Assembly (NCBI RefSeq): GCF_009733795.1
Contig: NZ_WNXX01000008.1
Span: 1 to 64,000, forward strand
DNA: 64,000 nt
DNA from: Actinotalea caeni
Lineage (GTDB): Bacteria; Actinomycetota; Actinomycetes; Actinomycetales; Beutenbergiaceae
Direction: 5' to 3'
Part shown: piece by piece, positions 8,440 to 17,345 of the stretch
Numbering within the stretch: the first letter of the stretch is position 1
Layout: each line of letters opens with the position of its first letter
The notes under the pieces: generated by a model
The model's input: only the letters and a program-made list of their open reading frames with translations
Told to the model about the DNA's origin: nothing
The model's database searches: none
Translations under genes and position numbers: made by a program

Positions 8440-9789
8440 ATGCTCTTGACTCGGACCACGAGGACCGCCGTCGTGGTGGCCGCGACGGCCGCGATGCTGG
8501 GCCTGGCAGCGTGCGGGGGCGGCAGCGCCGGTGAGGGCGGCGAGTCCGGTGCGCAGGACATGGACCCGGAGACGTGCGGACCCGCCGGTGACCTGACCGT
8601 GCTGACGTGGCGCACCGACCTCGTCGAGGACGGCACCTTCGACGACTACGTCGCCACCTTCAAGGAGGCGTACCCGGAGATCGGCGACGTCGACATCCAG
8701 GGCATCACCGACTACGAGGGCGAGGTGAAGACCCGGATGAGCACCGACGACTACGGCGACGTGCTCGCGATCCCGGGATCGGTGGCCCCCGACCAGCTCT
8801 CGCAGTTCTTCGAACCGCTGGGCGAGCTGTCCGAGATGCAGACGCAGTACCGCTGGGTCGAGCCGGAGTCCTTCGAGGGCTTGTCCTACGGGATCCCCGT
8901 GGTGGGCAACGTGATGGGCGCCGTCTACAACGTCGAGGTCTTCGAGAGCGCCGGGGTGACCGACTTCGCGACGACGCCCGAGGAGTTCCTCAGCGACCTC
9001 GAGGCGGTCAAGGCCGCGCACCCGGACATCGCGCCGCTCTACACGAACTACAAGGACGGCTGGCCGCTGACGGCCTGGCAGTCCTACGCGGGCGGCGTCT
9101 CGGGCGACCCCGAGTACACCAACGGCATGACGACCGACGAGGCGCCCTGGTCGGGCGGCGGTGACATGGAGGTCATCGACGGCCTCCTTTACGACGTCGT
9201 CGCGCAGGGCCTGACCGAGGCCGACCCGACGACGACGAACTGGGAGCAGTCCAAGCAGATGCTCGCCACCGGTCAGATCGGCGTCATGATGCTCGGCTCG
9301 TGGGCCATCCCGCAGATGCAGGATGCCGCCGAGGCCGCGGGTGAGACCCGCGACATCATCGGCTACATGCCGTTCCCGGCGCAGGTCGACGGCACCTTCC
9401 ACGCCGTCGCGGGTGGCGACTACAACCTCGCCATCAACGTCCACTCGAGCAACAAGTGCGCCGCCCGCGCATGGATCGACTGGTTCAACCACGAGTCGGG
9501 CTTCTCCGAGTCCCAGATCGGGCTGTCACCGCTGGTCGACGGGCCGGTGCCCGAGTCGCTCCAGGCGTTCATCGACCAGGTCGAGCTGGTCGAGATGGCT
9601 CCAGCCCCCGAGGGCCAGGAGTCCCTGTTCAGCGACATCGACACCGAGTCGGGCATCCTGACGACCTCGCCGGACTACCGGATGAAGATCGTCGACGACG
9701 CCCGCTCGGGCGCCCGGACCAAGCAGCAGGTCTTCGACGACCTCAACGCCGCCTGGAGCGAGGCGATCCAGGCCGTCAGCGGGGGCTGA
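8440..9789 (+). CDS. Sugar ABC transporter substrate-binding lipoprotein
   Basis: A 449-residue family-1 extracellular solute-binding protein. The signal peptide ends in the lipobox LAAC (about residues 22-25), so it is anchored to the outer face of the membrane. ATG at 8440 is chosen because GTGAGGAG lies just upstream and it gives a normal signal peptide. It starts the transporter set under the operator at 8.36 kb; its stop overlaps the first permease by one base. With the GH2 enzyme nearby the ligand is probably a manno-oligosaccharide, but that is inferred from context only. Confidence 0.9.
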   Translation: MLLTRTTRTAVVVAATAAMLGLAACGGGSAGEGGESGAQDMDPETCGPAGDLTVLTWRTDLVEDGTFDDYVATFKEAYPEIGDVDIQGITDYEGEVKTRMSTDDYGDVLAIPGSVAPDQLSQFFEPLGELSEMQTQYRWVEPESFEGLSYGIPVVGNVMGAVYNVEVFESAGVTDFATTPEEFLSDLEAVKAAHPDIAPLYTNYKDGWPLTAWQSYAGGVSGDPEYTNGMTTDEAPWSGGGDMEVIDGLLYDVVAQGLTEADPTTTNWEQSKQMLATGQIGVMMLGSWAIPQMQDAAEAAGETRDIIGYMPFPAQVDGTFHAVAGGDYNLAINVHSSNKCAARAWIDWFNHESGFSESQIGLSPLVDGPVPESLQAFIDQVELVEMAPAPEGQESLFSDIDTESGILTTSPDYRMKIVDDARSGARTKQQVFDDLNAAWSEAIQAVSGG

Positions 9790-10742
9790 TGGCGCTGATG
9801 ACGCCGGCGCGGCGAGCGCCCGGCCGAGCCGTCGACCCGTCCGCCCGGCAACCGGGCAGGCGGGTCACGGCGCGGCGTGGTCGCGACCGGGTGGTCCCGT
9901 ACCTGTTCGTGCTGGCACCGATCGTGCTGCTCGTGACCTTCACCTACGTGCCGGTGGCGAACATGTTCTTCTACTCGGTCACCGACTGGGACGGCCTGGA
10001 CCGGGTGAAGAACTTCGTGGGGCTGGCCAACTACGTCGACGTCTTCACCGAGCCGGACAACCTGCGCGTCTTCGTCGTCTCGCTGTACTACCTGGGCGCC
10101 TCCTTCGTGCAGATGGCGCTGGCGCTGTACTTCGCGACGATCCTCAGCTTCCGGGTCCGGCTGAAGAACCTCTGGAAGGGCATCCTGTTCTTCCCGTACC
10201 TCATCAACGGGGTGGCGATCGGGCTGATCTTCCTCAACTTCATCAGACCGGGAGGCGGACTCGACAGCGCGCTGCTCGCGGTCGGCCTCGAGAGCGTGAT
10301 CCGGCAGTGGACCGGCGACCCGGAGGTCATCAACTACACGCTCGCGGCCGTGAGCGTGTGGCGCTACATGGGCCTGAACTTCGTCATGTTCCTCGGTGCG
10401 ATCGCCTCGGTCCCCGGCGAGATCTACGAGGCCGCCGAGCTCGACGGCGCGAACCGCTGGCACCAGTTCCGTCACCTGATCCTGCCCGCGATCAAGCCGA
10501 TCGTCGGGCTGAGCTTCATCCTCGCGATCTCGGGCTCGCTGTCGGTCTTCGAGGTGCCGTACATCATGACCAACGGCGGCAACGGCTCCGAGACCTTCGT
10601 GATCCGCACGATCAAGATGGCGTTCGAGAACAACAAGGTCGGGCTCGCCTCGGCGATGGCGGTGGTGCTGCTGGCGATCGTGCTCGTCGTCACGTGGATC
10701 CAACGGCGGCTGGTGCCCGAGGAGAGGGTGGACCTGACATGA
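9789..10742 (+). CDS. Sugar ABC permease, MalF type
   Basis: A 317-residue CUT1 membrane permease with six predicted segments. The ATPase-contact loop is EIYEAAELDGANRWHQFRHLILPAIKP (EAA motif with G then P). Its ATG overlaps the stop of the binding-protein gene (TGATG). No ATPase gene follows, as is common in actinobacteria where an MsiK-type ATPase is shared between importers. Confidence 0.9.
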   Translation: MALMTPARRAPGRAVDPSARQPGRRVTARRGRDRVVPYLFVLAPIVLLVTFTYVPVANMFFYSVTDWDGLDRVKNFVGLANYVDVFTEPDNLRVFVVSLYYLGASFVQMALALYFATILSFRVRLKNLWKGILFFPYLINGVAIGLIFLNFIRPGGGLDSALLAVGLESVIRQWTGDPEVINYTLAAVSVWRYMGLNFVMFLGAIASVPGEIYEAAELDGANRWHQFRHLILPAIKPIVGLSFILAISGSLSVFEVPYIMTNGGNGSETFVIRTIKMAFENNKVGLASAMAVVLLAIVLVVTWIQRRLVPEERVDLT

Positions 10743-11563
10743 GACGGGCAGCGGTCGCCGTCGTGAAGTACGCCTCGCTCGTGGTGGCGTCCGTGATGAT
10801 GCTGCTGCCGGTGGCGCTGATCATCACGGGATCCTTCAAGACCAACCAGGAGTTCCTCAGCACGGGGCCGTTCGACGCACCGGAGAACTGGCTGAACCTG
10901 TCGAACTACGCGACGGCGTTCACGCGCGGCGGGATGCTGCTGGGGTTCGCCAACACGGCGATCATCCTGGTGGCGGCGATCACCGGCACCATCCTCATCG
11001 GCGCGGCCGCGGCGTACGCGATCGACCGCTTCACGTTCGCCGGCCGCAGGGTGACGCTCGCGCTGTTCCTGCTCGCGACGCTCGTCCCCGGGGTGACGAC
11101 GCAGGTGGCCACGTTCCAGGTGGTGAAGGCGCTGGGTCTGTACAACAGTCAGGCTGCCTTGATCGTGCTCTTCATGGGGACCGACATCATCTCGATCTAC
11201 ATCTTCGTGCAGTTCATGCGCAGCATCCCGCGCTCGCTCGACGAGGCGGCCAAGATCGACGGCGCCGGTCACCTGCGGATCTTCCTGCAGGTGATCCTGC
11301 CGAACCTGAAGCCGGCGATCGCGACCGTGATCATCATCAAGGGCATCGCGATCTACAACGAGTTCTACATCCCGTTCCTGTACATCACGAACCCGGACCT
11401 GCGCCCGATCTCGACCTCGCTGTTCGCGTTCAAGGGCCCGTTCGGCGCGCAGTGGGAGGTGATCTCGGCGGGGGTCGTGATCACGATCATCCCGATCCTC
11501 GTGCTGTTCCTGGCGCTGCAGCGGTACGTCTACAACGGGTTCACGTCGGGGGCGACGAAGTAA
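10739..11563 (+). CDS. Sugar ABC permease, MalG type
   Basis: A 274-residue partner permease with the EAA loop SLDEAAKIDGAGHLRIFLQVILPNLKP. It overlaps the MalF-type gene by ATGA, so the two halves should be made in equal amounts. It ends the transporter operon; the next gene is on the other strand and begins only a few bases on. Confidence 0.9.
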   Translation: MRRAAVAVVKYASLVVASVMMLLPVALIITGSFKTNQEFLSTGPFDAPENWLNLSNYATAFTRGGMLLGFANTAIILVAAITGTILIGAAAAYAIDRFTFAGRRVTLALFLLATLVPGVTTQVATFQVVKALGLYNSQAALIVLFMGTDIISIYIFVQFMRSIPRSLDEAAKIDGAGHLRIFLQVILPNLKPAIATVIIIKGIAIYNEFYIPFLYITNPDLRPISTSLFAFKGPFGAQWEVISAGVVITIIPILVLFLALQRYVYNGFTSGATK

Positions 11564-11566
11564 CCG

Positions 11567-12049
11567 TCAGCCGGCGATGTCCGCGAGCGTGGCACCGAGG
11601 CCGCGTACGAGGTCGTCGACCTCGACCCACACGCTGTACCCGTGCGCGCCGCTGCCCATCGAGACCCGGCGGCCGGCCAGCGAGGCGTCCACGTAGGTGG
11701 GGTACTCGTGCAGGCTCCCCAGCGGGGTGATGGTGCCCCGCTCGTGCCCGACGGCGTCGAGCGCCTCCTGCGCCGACGGGAACTTCAGCTTGTTCACCCC
11801 GAGCAGCGCGCGGAGCTTGGCGAACGAGACCGAGGCATCGCCCGGCACGATCGCGAACACGTACCGATCGCTGCCCGCACGCATCACGATCGACTTCGCG
11901 ATGTCGGCCGGGCGGATCCCCAGGATCGCCGCGGCCTCCTCGAGGCTGTTCGCGTAGGGCCGCTCCTTGACCTCGATGGGGATGTCGCGCGCCTGCGCAT
12001 CGGCGCGGACACGGACCAGGCCATCGGGCTCACTCACCTGCACGAGCAT
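11567..12049 (-). CDS. YbaK/EbsC-family aminoacyl-tRNA deacylase
   Basis: A 160-residue YbaK-type protein (prolyl-tRNA editing domain fold). These enzymes clear mischarged tRNA such as Cys-tRNA(Pro). The signature region ADIAKSIVMRAGSDRYVFAIVPGDASVSFAKLRALLG contains the conserved Lys, and GTITPLG follows. ATG at 12049 is chosen as the upstream limit of similarity; no clear Shine-Dalgarno is visible. It is divergent from the acetyltransferase gene. Confidence 0.85.
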   Translation of the reverse strand: MLVQVSEPDGLVRVRADAQARDIPIEVKERPYANSLEEAAAILGIRPADIAKSIVMRAGSDRYVFAIVPGDASVSFAKLRALLGVNKLKFPSAQEALDAVGHERGTITPLGSLHEYPTYVDASLAGRRVSMGSGAHGYSVWVEVDDLVRGLGATLADIAG

Positions 12050-12112
12050 ACGAGCCGGCACATATTGATCGTGCTCACCTGCATCGTGACCGGAACACTG
12101 ACGCAGGTGAGC
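12034..12112. promoter_or_regulatory. Triple TCACCTGC motif between divergent genes
   Basis: TCACCTGC occurs at about 12035 and 12076 and its complement GCAGGTGA at about 12103, all across the start regions of the divergent YbaK and GNAT genes. Three copies in 80 bp could be a binding array, although two overlap coding starts. Confidence 0.25.
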
Positions 12113-12652
12113 ATCGCGATCCGCGCCGAGAACCCTTCCGACCCTGCTGAGGTGGCGGCGATCGCCGCCGTCAACGCCGCCGCGTTCGACCGCGAGGAGC
12201 ACGGCGAGCTCCCCGCCGCCCTGCGCGCCACGTCGCACCATCGGCCGGGCTGGTGTCTCGTGGCACTCGACGGCGGCGCGGTCGTCGGGCACGTCATGGT
12301 CGGCACGGCGTTCCTCGAGCGCCCGGACGGTTCCGTCCTCGAGGTCCCGAACCTCAGCCCGCTCGCCGTCGCCCCTGAGCGGCAACGTGAAGGCATCGGC
12401 GCTGCGCTGGTGCACGCCGCCGTCGCGGCCGTCGACGCCGACGGCGAGCCATTCGTCGTCCTCGAGGGGTCACCGGCGTACTACGGCCGGCTCGGTTTCG
12501 AGGACGCCCGCGCGCACGGCGTCAGCCTGCCGCTACCCGACTGGGCTCCACCGGCCGCAGGCCAGCTGCGGCCGCTCAGCGCGTACCGCCGGCTCCCCGG
12601 CACGATCGTCTACCCGGCCGCCGTGCAGGCCGCCTTCGACGCGCTCGAGTAG
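12107..12652 (+). CDS. GNAT N-acetyltransferase
   Basis: A 181-residue acetyltransferase with the acetyl-CoA loop LSPLAVAPERQREGIGAALVHAAV (Q/RxxGxG/A) at about residues 80-100 and AYYGRLGFEDA near the end. It resembles predicted N-acetyltransferases of the YhbS type. GTG at 12107 is preferred; GTG at 12086 is also in frame. The acceptor substrate is unknown. Confidence 0.82.
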   Translation: MSIAIRAENPSDPAEVAAIAAVNAAAFDREEHGELPAALRATSHHRPGWCLVALDGGAVVGHVMVGTAFLERPDGSVLEVPNLSPLAVAPERQREGIGAALVHAAVAAVDADGEPFVVLEGSPAYYGRLGFEDARAHGVSLPLPDWAPPAAGQLRPLSAYRRLPGTIVYPAAVQAAFDALE

Positions 12653-12736
12653 CCCCCCGGCTGTGCCACCGCCTCCGCCGGCGGCGATGAGCTTGCCCTG
12701 TCCGCGCTGTCCCCTCGCGTCGCTAGAGTCGCAGGC

Positions 12737-13483
12737 ATGACCGAGCGCAGACCCGTGATCGTCGCGCACCGCGGCAACTCCGCCATCGCCCCGCAGAACA
12801 CGATGGCCGCGTTCGAGGCGGCCTGGCGCGCCGGCGCCGACTACTTCGAGCTCGACATCCAGGTCACCTCCGACGGCGAGGCCGCCGTCATCCACAACAG
12901 CACCCTCGACGAGACCACCACCGGCACGGGCCGCGTCGCCGAGCACACCGCGGCCGAGGTCGCGGCCCTCGATGCCGGCTCCTGGTTCTCCCCCGTCTAC
13001 GCCGGCGAGCGGGTGCCGCTGCTGGCCGACGTGATCGAGTTCCTCCGCACGCATCCCGAGATCGGGCTCGTGCTCGAGATCAAGGGGGACTGGCCCACCG
13101 AGCCGCTCTCCCGAGTGCTCGACGGCGTCTCGCAGCCCTTCCTCGAGGGTCGCCTGATCGTGGAGAGCTTCTCGCTGACCACCATGGCCACCGCCCGCGA
13201 CGTCGCCCCGCAGCTGCGCCGCGAGCTGCTGATCGACGAGGTGCCCGCCGACCTGCTGGGGCTGCTCGCCGAGCTGGACGTGAGCGGATGCAACCCCAAC
13301 GGGCGGCGGCTGCTCGAGGACCCGGAGCTGCTCGGCACGCTGCAGCGCGCGGGTCACACCGTCATCCCCTGGACGCTCAACCACCCCGAGGAGTGGGCGC
13401 TGGCTCTCGATGCCGGTGTCGACGGCATCGTCACCGACCGACCCGACCGCCTCGCCGGTTGGCTCAGCGGCCGGGGCCGGTAG
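12737..13483 (+). CDS. Glycerophosphodiester phosphodiesterase
   Basis: A 248-residue GDPD-family TIM barrel that would split glycerophosphodiesters to glycerol-3-phosphate and an alcohol. The catalytic set is visible: HRGNSAIAPQNTMAAF, the metal pair ELD in YFELDIQVTSDG, and the second His in VIHNSTLDETTTG. The C-terminal GVDGIVTDRPDRL closes the barrel. There is no signal peptide, so it is cytoplasmic. Confidence 0.92.
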   Translation: MTERRPVIVAHRGNSAIAPQNTMAAFEAAWRAGADYFELDIQVTSDGEAAVIHNSTLDETTTGTGRVAEHTAAEVAALDAGSWFSPVYAGERVPLLADVIEFLRTHPEIGLVLEIKGDWPTEPLSRVLDGVSQPFLEGRLIVESFSLTTMATARDVAPQLRRELLIDEVPADLLGLLAELDVSGCNPNGRRLLEDPELLGTLQRAGHTVIPWTLNHPEEWALALDAGVDGIVTDRPDRLAGWLSGRGR

Positions 13484-13488
13484 GCACC

Positions 13489-13950
13489 TCAGTCGAGGCA
13501 GAACTCGTTCCCCTCGGGGTCGGCCATGACGATGAACCCGCCGCTCATGGGTGGCTCGGGCTCGTGGCGGCGCAGCCGGGTGGCGCCGAGTGCGACCAGC
13601 CGCTCGCACTCGGCCTCCAGGGCCGCCATCCGCTCGTCCCCCTCGAGACCGGGCGCGGCCCGGACGTCGAGGTGCACGCGGTTCTTCGCGACCTTGTCCT
13701 CGGGGACCTGCTGGAAGAACAGCCGGGGCCCGACGCCGTCGGGGTCCTCGAGCGCGGAGGCCGAGTTGCGCTGCTCCTCGGGCAGGCCGGAGCGCTCGAC
13801 GAACTCGTCCCATGCCGCCTGGCCGTCGACGCCGGGCTCGAGCTCGACGCCCGGCGGGGCGGGGTGCAGGTAGCCGAGCACCTGCTGCCAGAACGCGGAC
13901 AGGCCGCGCGGGTCGTGGGCGTCGAAGGTGATCTGGACGGTCCTGCTCAT
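13489..13950 (-). CDS. VOC-superfamily glyoxalase-like protein
   Basis: A 153-residue glyoxalase/bleomycin-resistance-fold protein, with two beta-alpha-beta-beta-beta modules (TVQITFDAHDPRGLSAFWQQVLGY and a second ending FIVMADPEGNEFCLD). ATG at 13950 overlaps the upstream gene by ATGA. The substrate is unknown. Confidence 0.85.
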   Translation of the reverse strand: MSRTVQITFDAHDPRGLSAFWQQVLGYLHPAPPGVELEPGVDGQAAWDEFVERSGLPEEQRNSASALEDPDGVGPRLFFQQVPEDKVAKNRVHLDVRAAPGLEGDERMAALEAECERLVALGATRLRRHEPEPPMSGGFIVMADPEGNEFCLD

Positions 13951-14540
13951 GCGGATGCTCCCGTGGTCGCGTGGGTGTGCTGGTAGAGGTCGCGCAGCAG
14001 GCAGACCTCGGACAGGTGGTGGATGAGCTCGCGGTGGATGTGCAGCACCAGGGCGGACATCGGGTACTCGGCGAACGGTCCTTCGGCCGGCCCGCAGGGT
14101 CGCTGCAGACCATCGTCGCCGAGCGCGGTCACCCCGGCGACCCACGTCGCGTACTCCGCCTCCAGCTGCGCGAGCGCCTCGGCAGCGGTGGCGGCGTAGG
14201 TGTGGGTCCGCTCGGTCACCGGGTCGCGCCCGAAGTGCGACGCGTTGCGCATGCCGAGCACCCCGACGATCACGTGGCCGAGCCGCCAGGCGATCGTCGT
14301 CACCGGGGCCGGCTCCGGCTCGGGGATCTCGACGTCCCAGGTCATCTCGCCCGCGCCGAGCTGCATCGGCGCCGCACCGGTGCCCCGCGGCCGCACCGAC
14401 CACGAGCCCGGTGCAGGCTCCCAGAGGTACTCCTCGTCGGTCAGCCCCGCGAACCGGGGGCGCACGTGGTGCTCCCAGTGCCACTCGATCTGGTCGCGGA
14501 GCAGGGCGTTCCACCCGGTCGGTTCCGTCATGGGTGGCAT
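13947..14540 (-). CDS. DinB-superfamily (DUF664-like) protein
   Basis: A 197-residue four-helix-bundle protein of the DinB/MDMPI group, often mycothiol- or bacillithiol-dependent transferases in actinobacteria. Candidate metal-binding histidines are in ASHFGRD and in HIHRELIHHLSEVCLLRD. An ATG at 14531 is an alternative start. It is coupled to the VOC gene and divergent from the WYL regulator, which probably controls the pair. Confidence 0.82.
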   Translation of the reverse strand: MPPMTEPTGWNALLRDQIEWHWEHHVRPRFAGLTDEEYLWEPAPGSWSVRPRGTGAAPMQLGAGEMTWDVEIPEPEPAPVTTIAWRLGHVIVGVLGMRNASHFGRDPVTERTHTYAATAAEALAQLEAEYATWVAGVTALGDDGLQRPCGPAEGPFAEYPMSALVLHIHRELIHHLSEVCLLRDLYQHTHATTGASA

Positions 14541-14593
14541 CGTGCTCGCTATTGCGGACAGTGACGTTCCGGGATCGGTGAGAGAGTGTCGGT

Positions 14594-15556
14594 ATGGGCG
14601 TGACGAGCACCGAGGCGACCGCCGAGCGGGTGCTGCGACTCCTCGCCCTCCTGCAGCGCCGCCCGTCCTGGACGGCGACCGACCTCGCGGCCGAGCTCGG
14701 CGTCACCGACCGCTCGGTGCGGCGCGACGTCGACCGCCTGCGGGCGCTGGGCTACCCGGTGCAGGCCACGCCCGGCGTCGGGGGCGGCTACCGCCTCGGG
14801 CCGGGCAGCCGGCTGCCACCGCTGCTCCTCGACGACGAGGAGGCGGTCGCCACCGTCGTCTCGCTGCAGCTGGCGGCGACCAGCGCGGTCACCGGAGCGG
14901 GAGACGCGGCGGTGCGCACGCTCGCCAAGCTCGACCAGGTGATGCCGCCGCGGCTGCGGGCCGAGGTGCGCGCGCTCTACCAGGCGACGGACTCGCTCGT
15001 GGCGGGCGCCGCCGTCGAGCCGGACGTGCTCGTGACGATCGCGCGCGCCGTCCGGGACCGCGTCCGTGTGCGGTTCCGCCACGCCCGGGCCGACGGCGCG
15101 GCGACCGAGCGCGTCGTCGAACCGGTGCGCATGGTGACGACCGGGCAGCGCTGGTACCTCATGGCCTTCGACGTCGACCGCGACGACTGGCGCACCTTCC
15201 GGCTCGACCGCGTGGAGGGGGTCGAGGCGACCACGTGGCGCTTCCACGCCCGTGAGCACCCCGACCCCGTGGCCTACGTCCAGGACGCGATCGCGACCGC
15301 GGCCTACCGCCACCACGCGCGGGTGCGGCTGCGCGCGCCGGCCGCCGAGGTGCGCCGTCGGGTGCCGCCCGACGCCGGCCGTGTGGAGGACGACGGCGAC
15401 GGCTGGTGCGTGCTGGTGGCGGGCGCGCAGGACCTCGACTGGCTCGCGATGCACGTCGCCGCGCTCGGGCTGGAGACCGAGGTCCTCGACCCGCCGGAGC
15501 TGCGCGACGCCGCGGCCCGGCTGGCCGGGCACCTCGGCAGGATCGCCGGCGGCTGA
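14594..15556 (+). CDS. HTH-WYL transcriptional regulator, YafY/DeoR type
   Basis: A 320-residue regulator with an N-terminal HTH (WTATDLAAELGVTDRSVRRDVDRLRALGYPV, about residues 25-60) followed by GGYRLGPG and a WYL ligand domain (GQRWYLMAFDVDRDDWRTFRLDRV). WYL domains sense small molecules or nucleic acids. It is divergent from the DinB-like/VOC pair across 53 bp. Confidence 0.9.
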   Translation: MGVTSTEATAERVLRLLALLQRRPSWTATDLAAELGVTDRSVRRDVDRLRALGYPVQATPGVGGGYRLGPGSRLPPLLLDDEEAVATVVSLQLAATSAVTGAGDAAVRTLAKLDQVMPPRLRAEVRALYQATDSLVAGAAVEPDVLVTIARAVRDRVRVRFRHARADGAATERVVEPVRMVTTGQRWYLMAFDVDRDDWRTFRLDRVEGVEATTWRFHAREHPDPVAYVQDAIATAAYRHHARVRLRAPAAEVRRRVPPDAGRVEDDGDGWCVLVAGAQDLDWLAMHVAALGLETEVLDPPELRDAAARLAGHLGRIAGG

Positions 15557-15582
15557 GCGAGCGGGAGCTCACGAAGCCGGGC

Positions 15583-15602
15583 GGCGGGACCGGCCTCCCG
15601 CC
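15583..15602. terminator. Hairpin between convergent genes
   Basis: GGCGGGA and TCCCGCC pair perfectly around a six-base loop. It lies between the 3' ends of the WYL gene and gnd and could stop transcription from both sides. No U-tract follows, as is usual in high-GC genomes. Confidence 0.45.
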
Positions 15603-15649
15603 GTCGGGCACCTACCCACGACCCGACGACGGAGGCCGGCGTCAGGAGG

Positions 15650-17098
15650 TCAGTGGGTGTCCTCGGCCTCGACCTCGGTGCGGTCGCCGGACCACAGCGT
15701 GTGGAAGGTGCCCTCGCGGTCGACGCGCTTGTAGGTGTGGGCGCCGAAGAAGTCGCGCTGGCCCTGCACGAGCGAGGCGGGCAGCCGCTCGGCGCGCAGC
15801 CCGTCGTAGTACGCGAGCGAGGCCGCGAACGCCGGCGCCGGGATCCCCGACATGGCGGCACCGGCGACGACGCGGCGCCAGGAGTCCTGCGCCTGCGCGA
15901 GCGCGTCGCGGAAGTACGGCGCGGTCGCGAGGCTGACCAGCCCGGGGTCGGTCTCGTAGGCCTCGGTGATCCGGTTGAGGAACCGCGCGCGGATGATGCA
16001 GCCGCCGCGCCAGATCTTGGCGATCTCGCCCTTCTTGATGTCCCAGCCGTACTCCTTGGCGCCGGCGATGATCTCGTCGAAGCCCTGGCTGTAGGCGATG
16101 ATCTTCGACGCGTACAGGGCGCGCCGCACGTCCTCGACGAACGCGGCCTCGTCCTCCACCTGCCACGTCTGGTCCGGCCCGGGCAGGTGTCGGGCGGCGG
16201 CGCGCGCCTCGCGGTCGGAGGACAGCGAGCGGGCGAACACGGCCTCGGCGATGCCCGAGACCGGGACGCCGAGGTCGAGCGCGGTCTGCACCGTCCAGGC
16301 GCCGGTGCCCTTGGCGCCGGCGGAGTCGAGGATGACGTCGACGAGCGGCGTGCCGGTGGCCGCGTCGACCTGGCGCAGCACCTCGGCGGTGATCTCGATG
16401 AGGTAGGAGTCCAGCTCGCCGGTGTTCCACTCGGCGAAGATGTCGGCGATCTCGGCCGGGGACCTGCCGGTGCCCTGTCGGATGAGGTCGTACGCCTCGG
16501 CGATCAGCTGCATGTCGGCGTACTCGATGCCGTTGTGGATCATCTTGACGAAGTGACCCGCGCCGTCGGTGCCGACGTGCGTGACGCACGGCTCGCCCTC
16601 GGCGACGGCCGCGATCGAGCGCAGGATCGGGCCGAGCGTCTCCCACGCCTCGGCGCTGCCGCCGGGCATGATCGACGGGCCGCGCAGCGCGCCCTCCTCG
16701 CCGCCGGAGATGCCGGCCCCGACGAAGTTGATGCCGGTCTCGCGGACGGCCTTCTCGCGGCGGATCGTGTCGGTGAACAGGGCGTTGCCGCCGTCGACGA
16801 TGATGTCGCCCGGCTCGAACACGCTCACCAGCTCGTCGATGACGGCGTCGGTGGCGCGGCCGGCCTTGACCATGATGATCGCCGTGCGCGGCCGCACGAG
16901 CACGTCGGCGAGCTCCTGCACCGTGGTCGCCTTGACGAACCCGGCCTCGGGGTGCGCCTCGAGCAGCGCGTCGGTCTTGGCCGTGGTCCGGTTGTAGACC
17001 GCGACGACGTTGCCCTCGCGGCTGGCGAGGTTGCGCGCCAGGTTCGAGCCCATGACGGCGAGGCCGACCACGGCGATGTTGGCGGTGGGGGTGGTCAT
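15650..17098 (-). CDS. gnd: 6-phosphogluconate dehydrogenase, decarboxylating
   Basis: A 482-residue oxidative pentose-phosphate enzyme making ribulose-5-phosphate, CO2 and NADPH. The Rossmann loop is VVGLAVMGSNLARNLASREG, NRTT follows for NADP, and the catalytic segment is GAGISGGEEGALRGPSIMPGG with HFVKMIHNGIEYADMQLIAEAYDL. Length matches the long family. It is monocistronic by spacing; repeat family B lies directly upstream. Confidence 0.97.
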   Translation of the reverse strand: MTTPTANIAVVGLAVMGSNLARNLASREGNVVAVYNRTTAKTDALLEAHPEAGFVKATTVQELADVLVRPRTAIIMVKAGRATDAVIDELVSVFEPGDIIVDGGNALFTDTIRREKAVRETGINFVGAGISGGEEGALRGPSIMPGGSAEAWETLGPILRSIAAVAEGEPCVTHVGTDGAGHFVKMIHNGIEYADMQLIAEAYDLIRQGTGRSPAEIADIFAEWNTGELDSYLIEITAEVLRQVDAATGTPLVDVILDSAGAKGTGAWTVQTALDLGVPVSGIAEAVFARSLSSDREARAAARHLPGPDQTWQVEDEAAFVEDVRRALYASKIIAYSQGFDEIIAGAKEYGWDIKKGEIAKIWRGGCIIRARFLNRITEAYETDPGLVSLATAPYFRDALAQAQDSWRRVVAGAAMSGIPAPAFAASLAYYDGLRAERLPASLVQGQRDFFGAHTYKRVDREGTFHTLWSGDRTEVEAEDTH

Positions 17099-17230
17099 CG
17101 TGTCTCCGTTCGTGCGCGTGCGTGCGGGCGGCGACCGGGCCGGCCGCGGTCAGCACAGACGATGCCAGCATCCCGCACCGGTGACGAACGCGTCTCACCC
17201 TCGCGACGCCGTCGCCCCCCCACAGCACGT

Positions 17231-17345
17231 CTCAACCCACTTCCGCCCCCACACCAGGTTTCAACCCACGTCCGCCCTGCCGCATCGGGCGGGTGGGGCA
17301 GAAGTGGGTTGAAACCTCGGCAGGGGGCAGACGTGGGTTGAAACC
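17231..17345. repeat. Family B repeat, inverted two-plus-two array
   Basis: Two direct copies (core CAACCCAC at 17233 and 17262) face two inverted copies (GTGGGTTG at 17304 and 17333), each pair 29 bp apart. The whole can fold into a long hairpin, and its right end abuts the stop codon of the symporter gene, so it may act as that gene's terminator. The same unit occurs at 35.2 and 48.5 kb. Confidence 0.75.

Noticed and set aside
8440-11563. Loss of an ABC ATPase gene from the sugar importers
   Set aside because: Both importers lack one, as is normal for actinobacterial CUT1 systems that share an MsiK-type ATPase.
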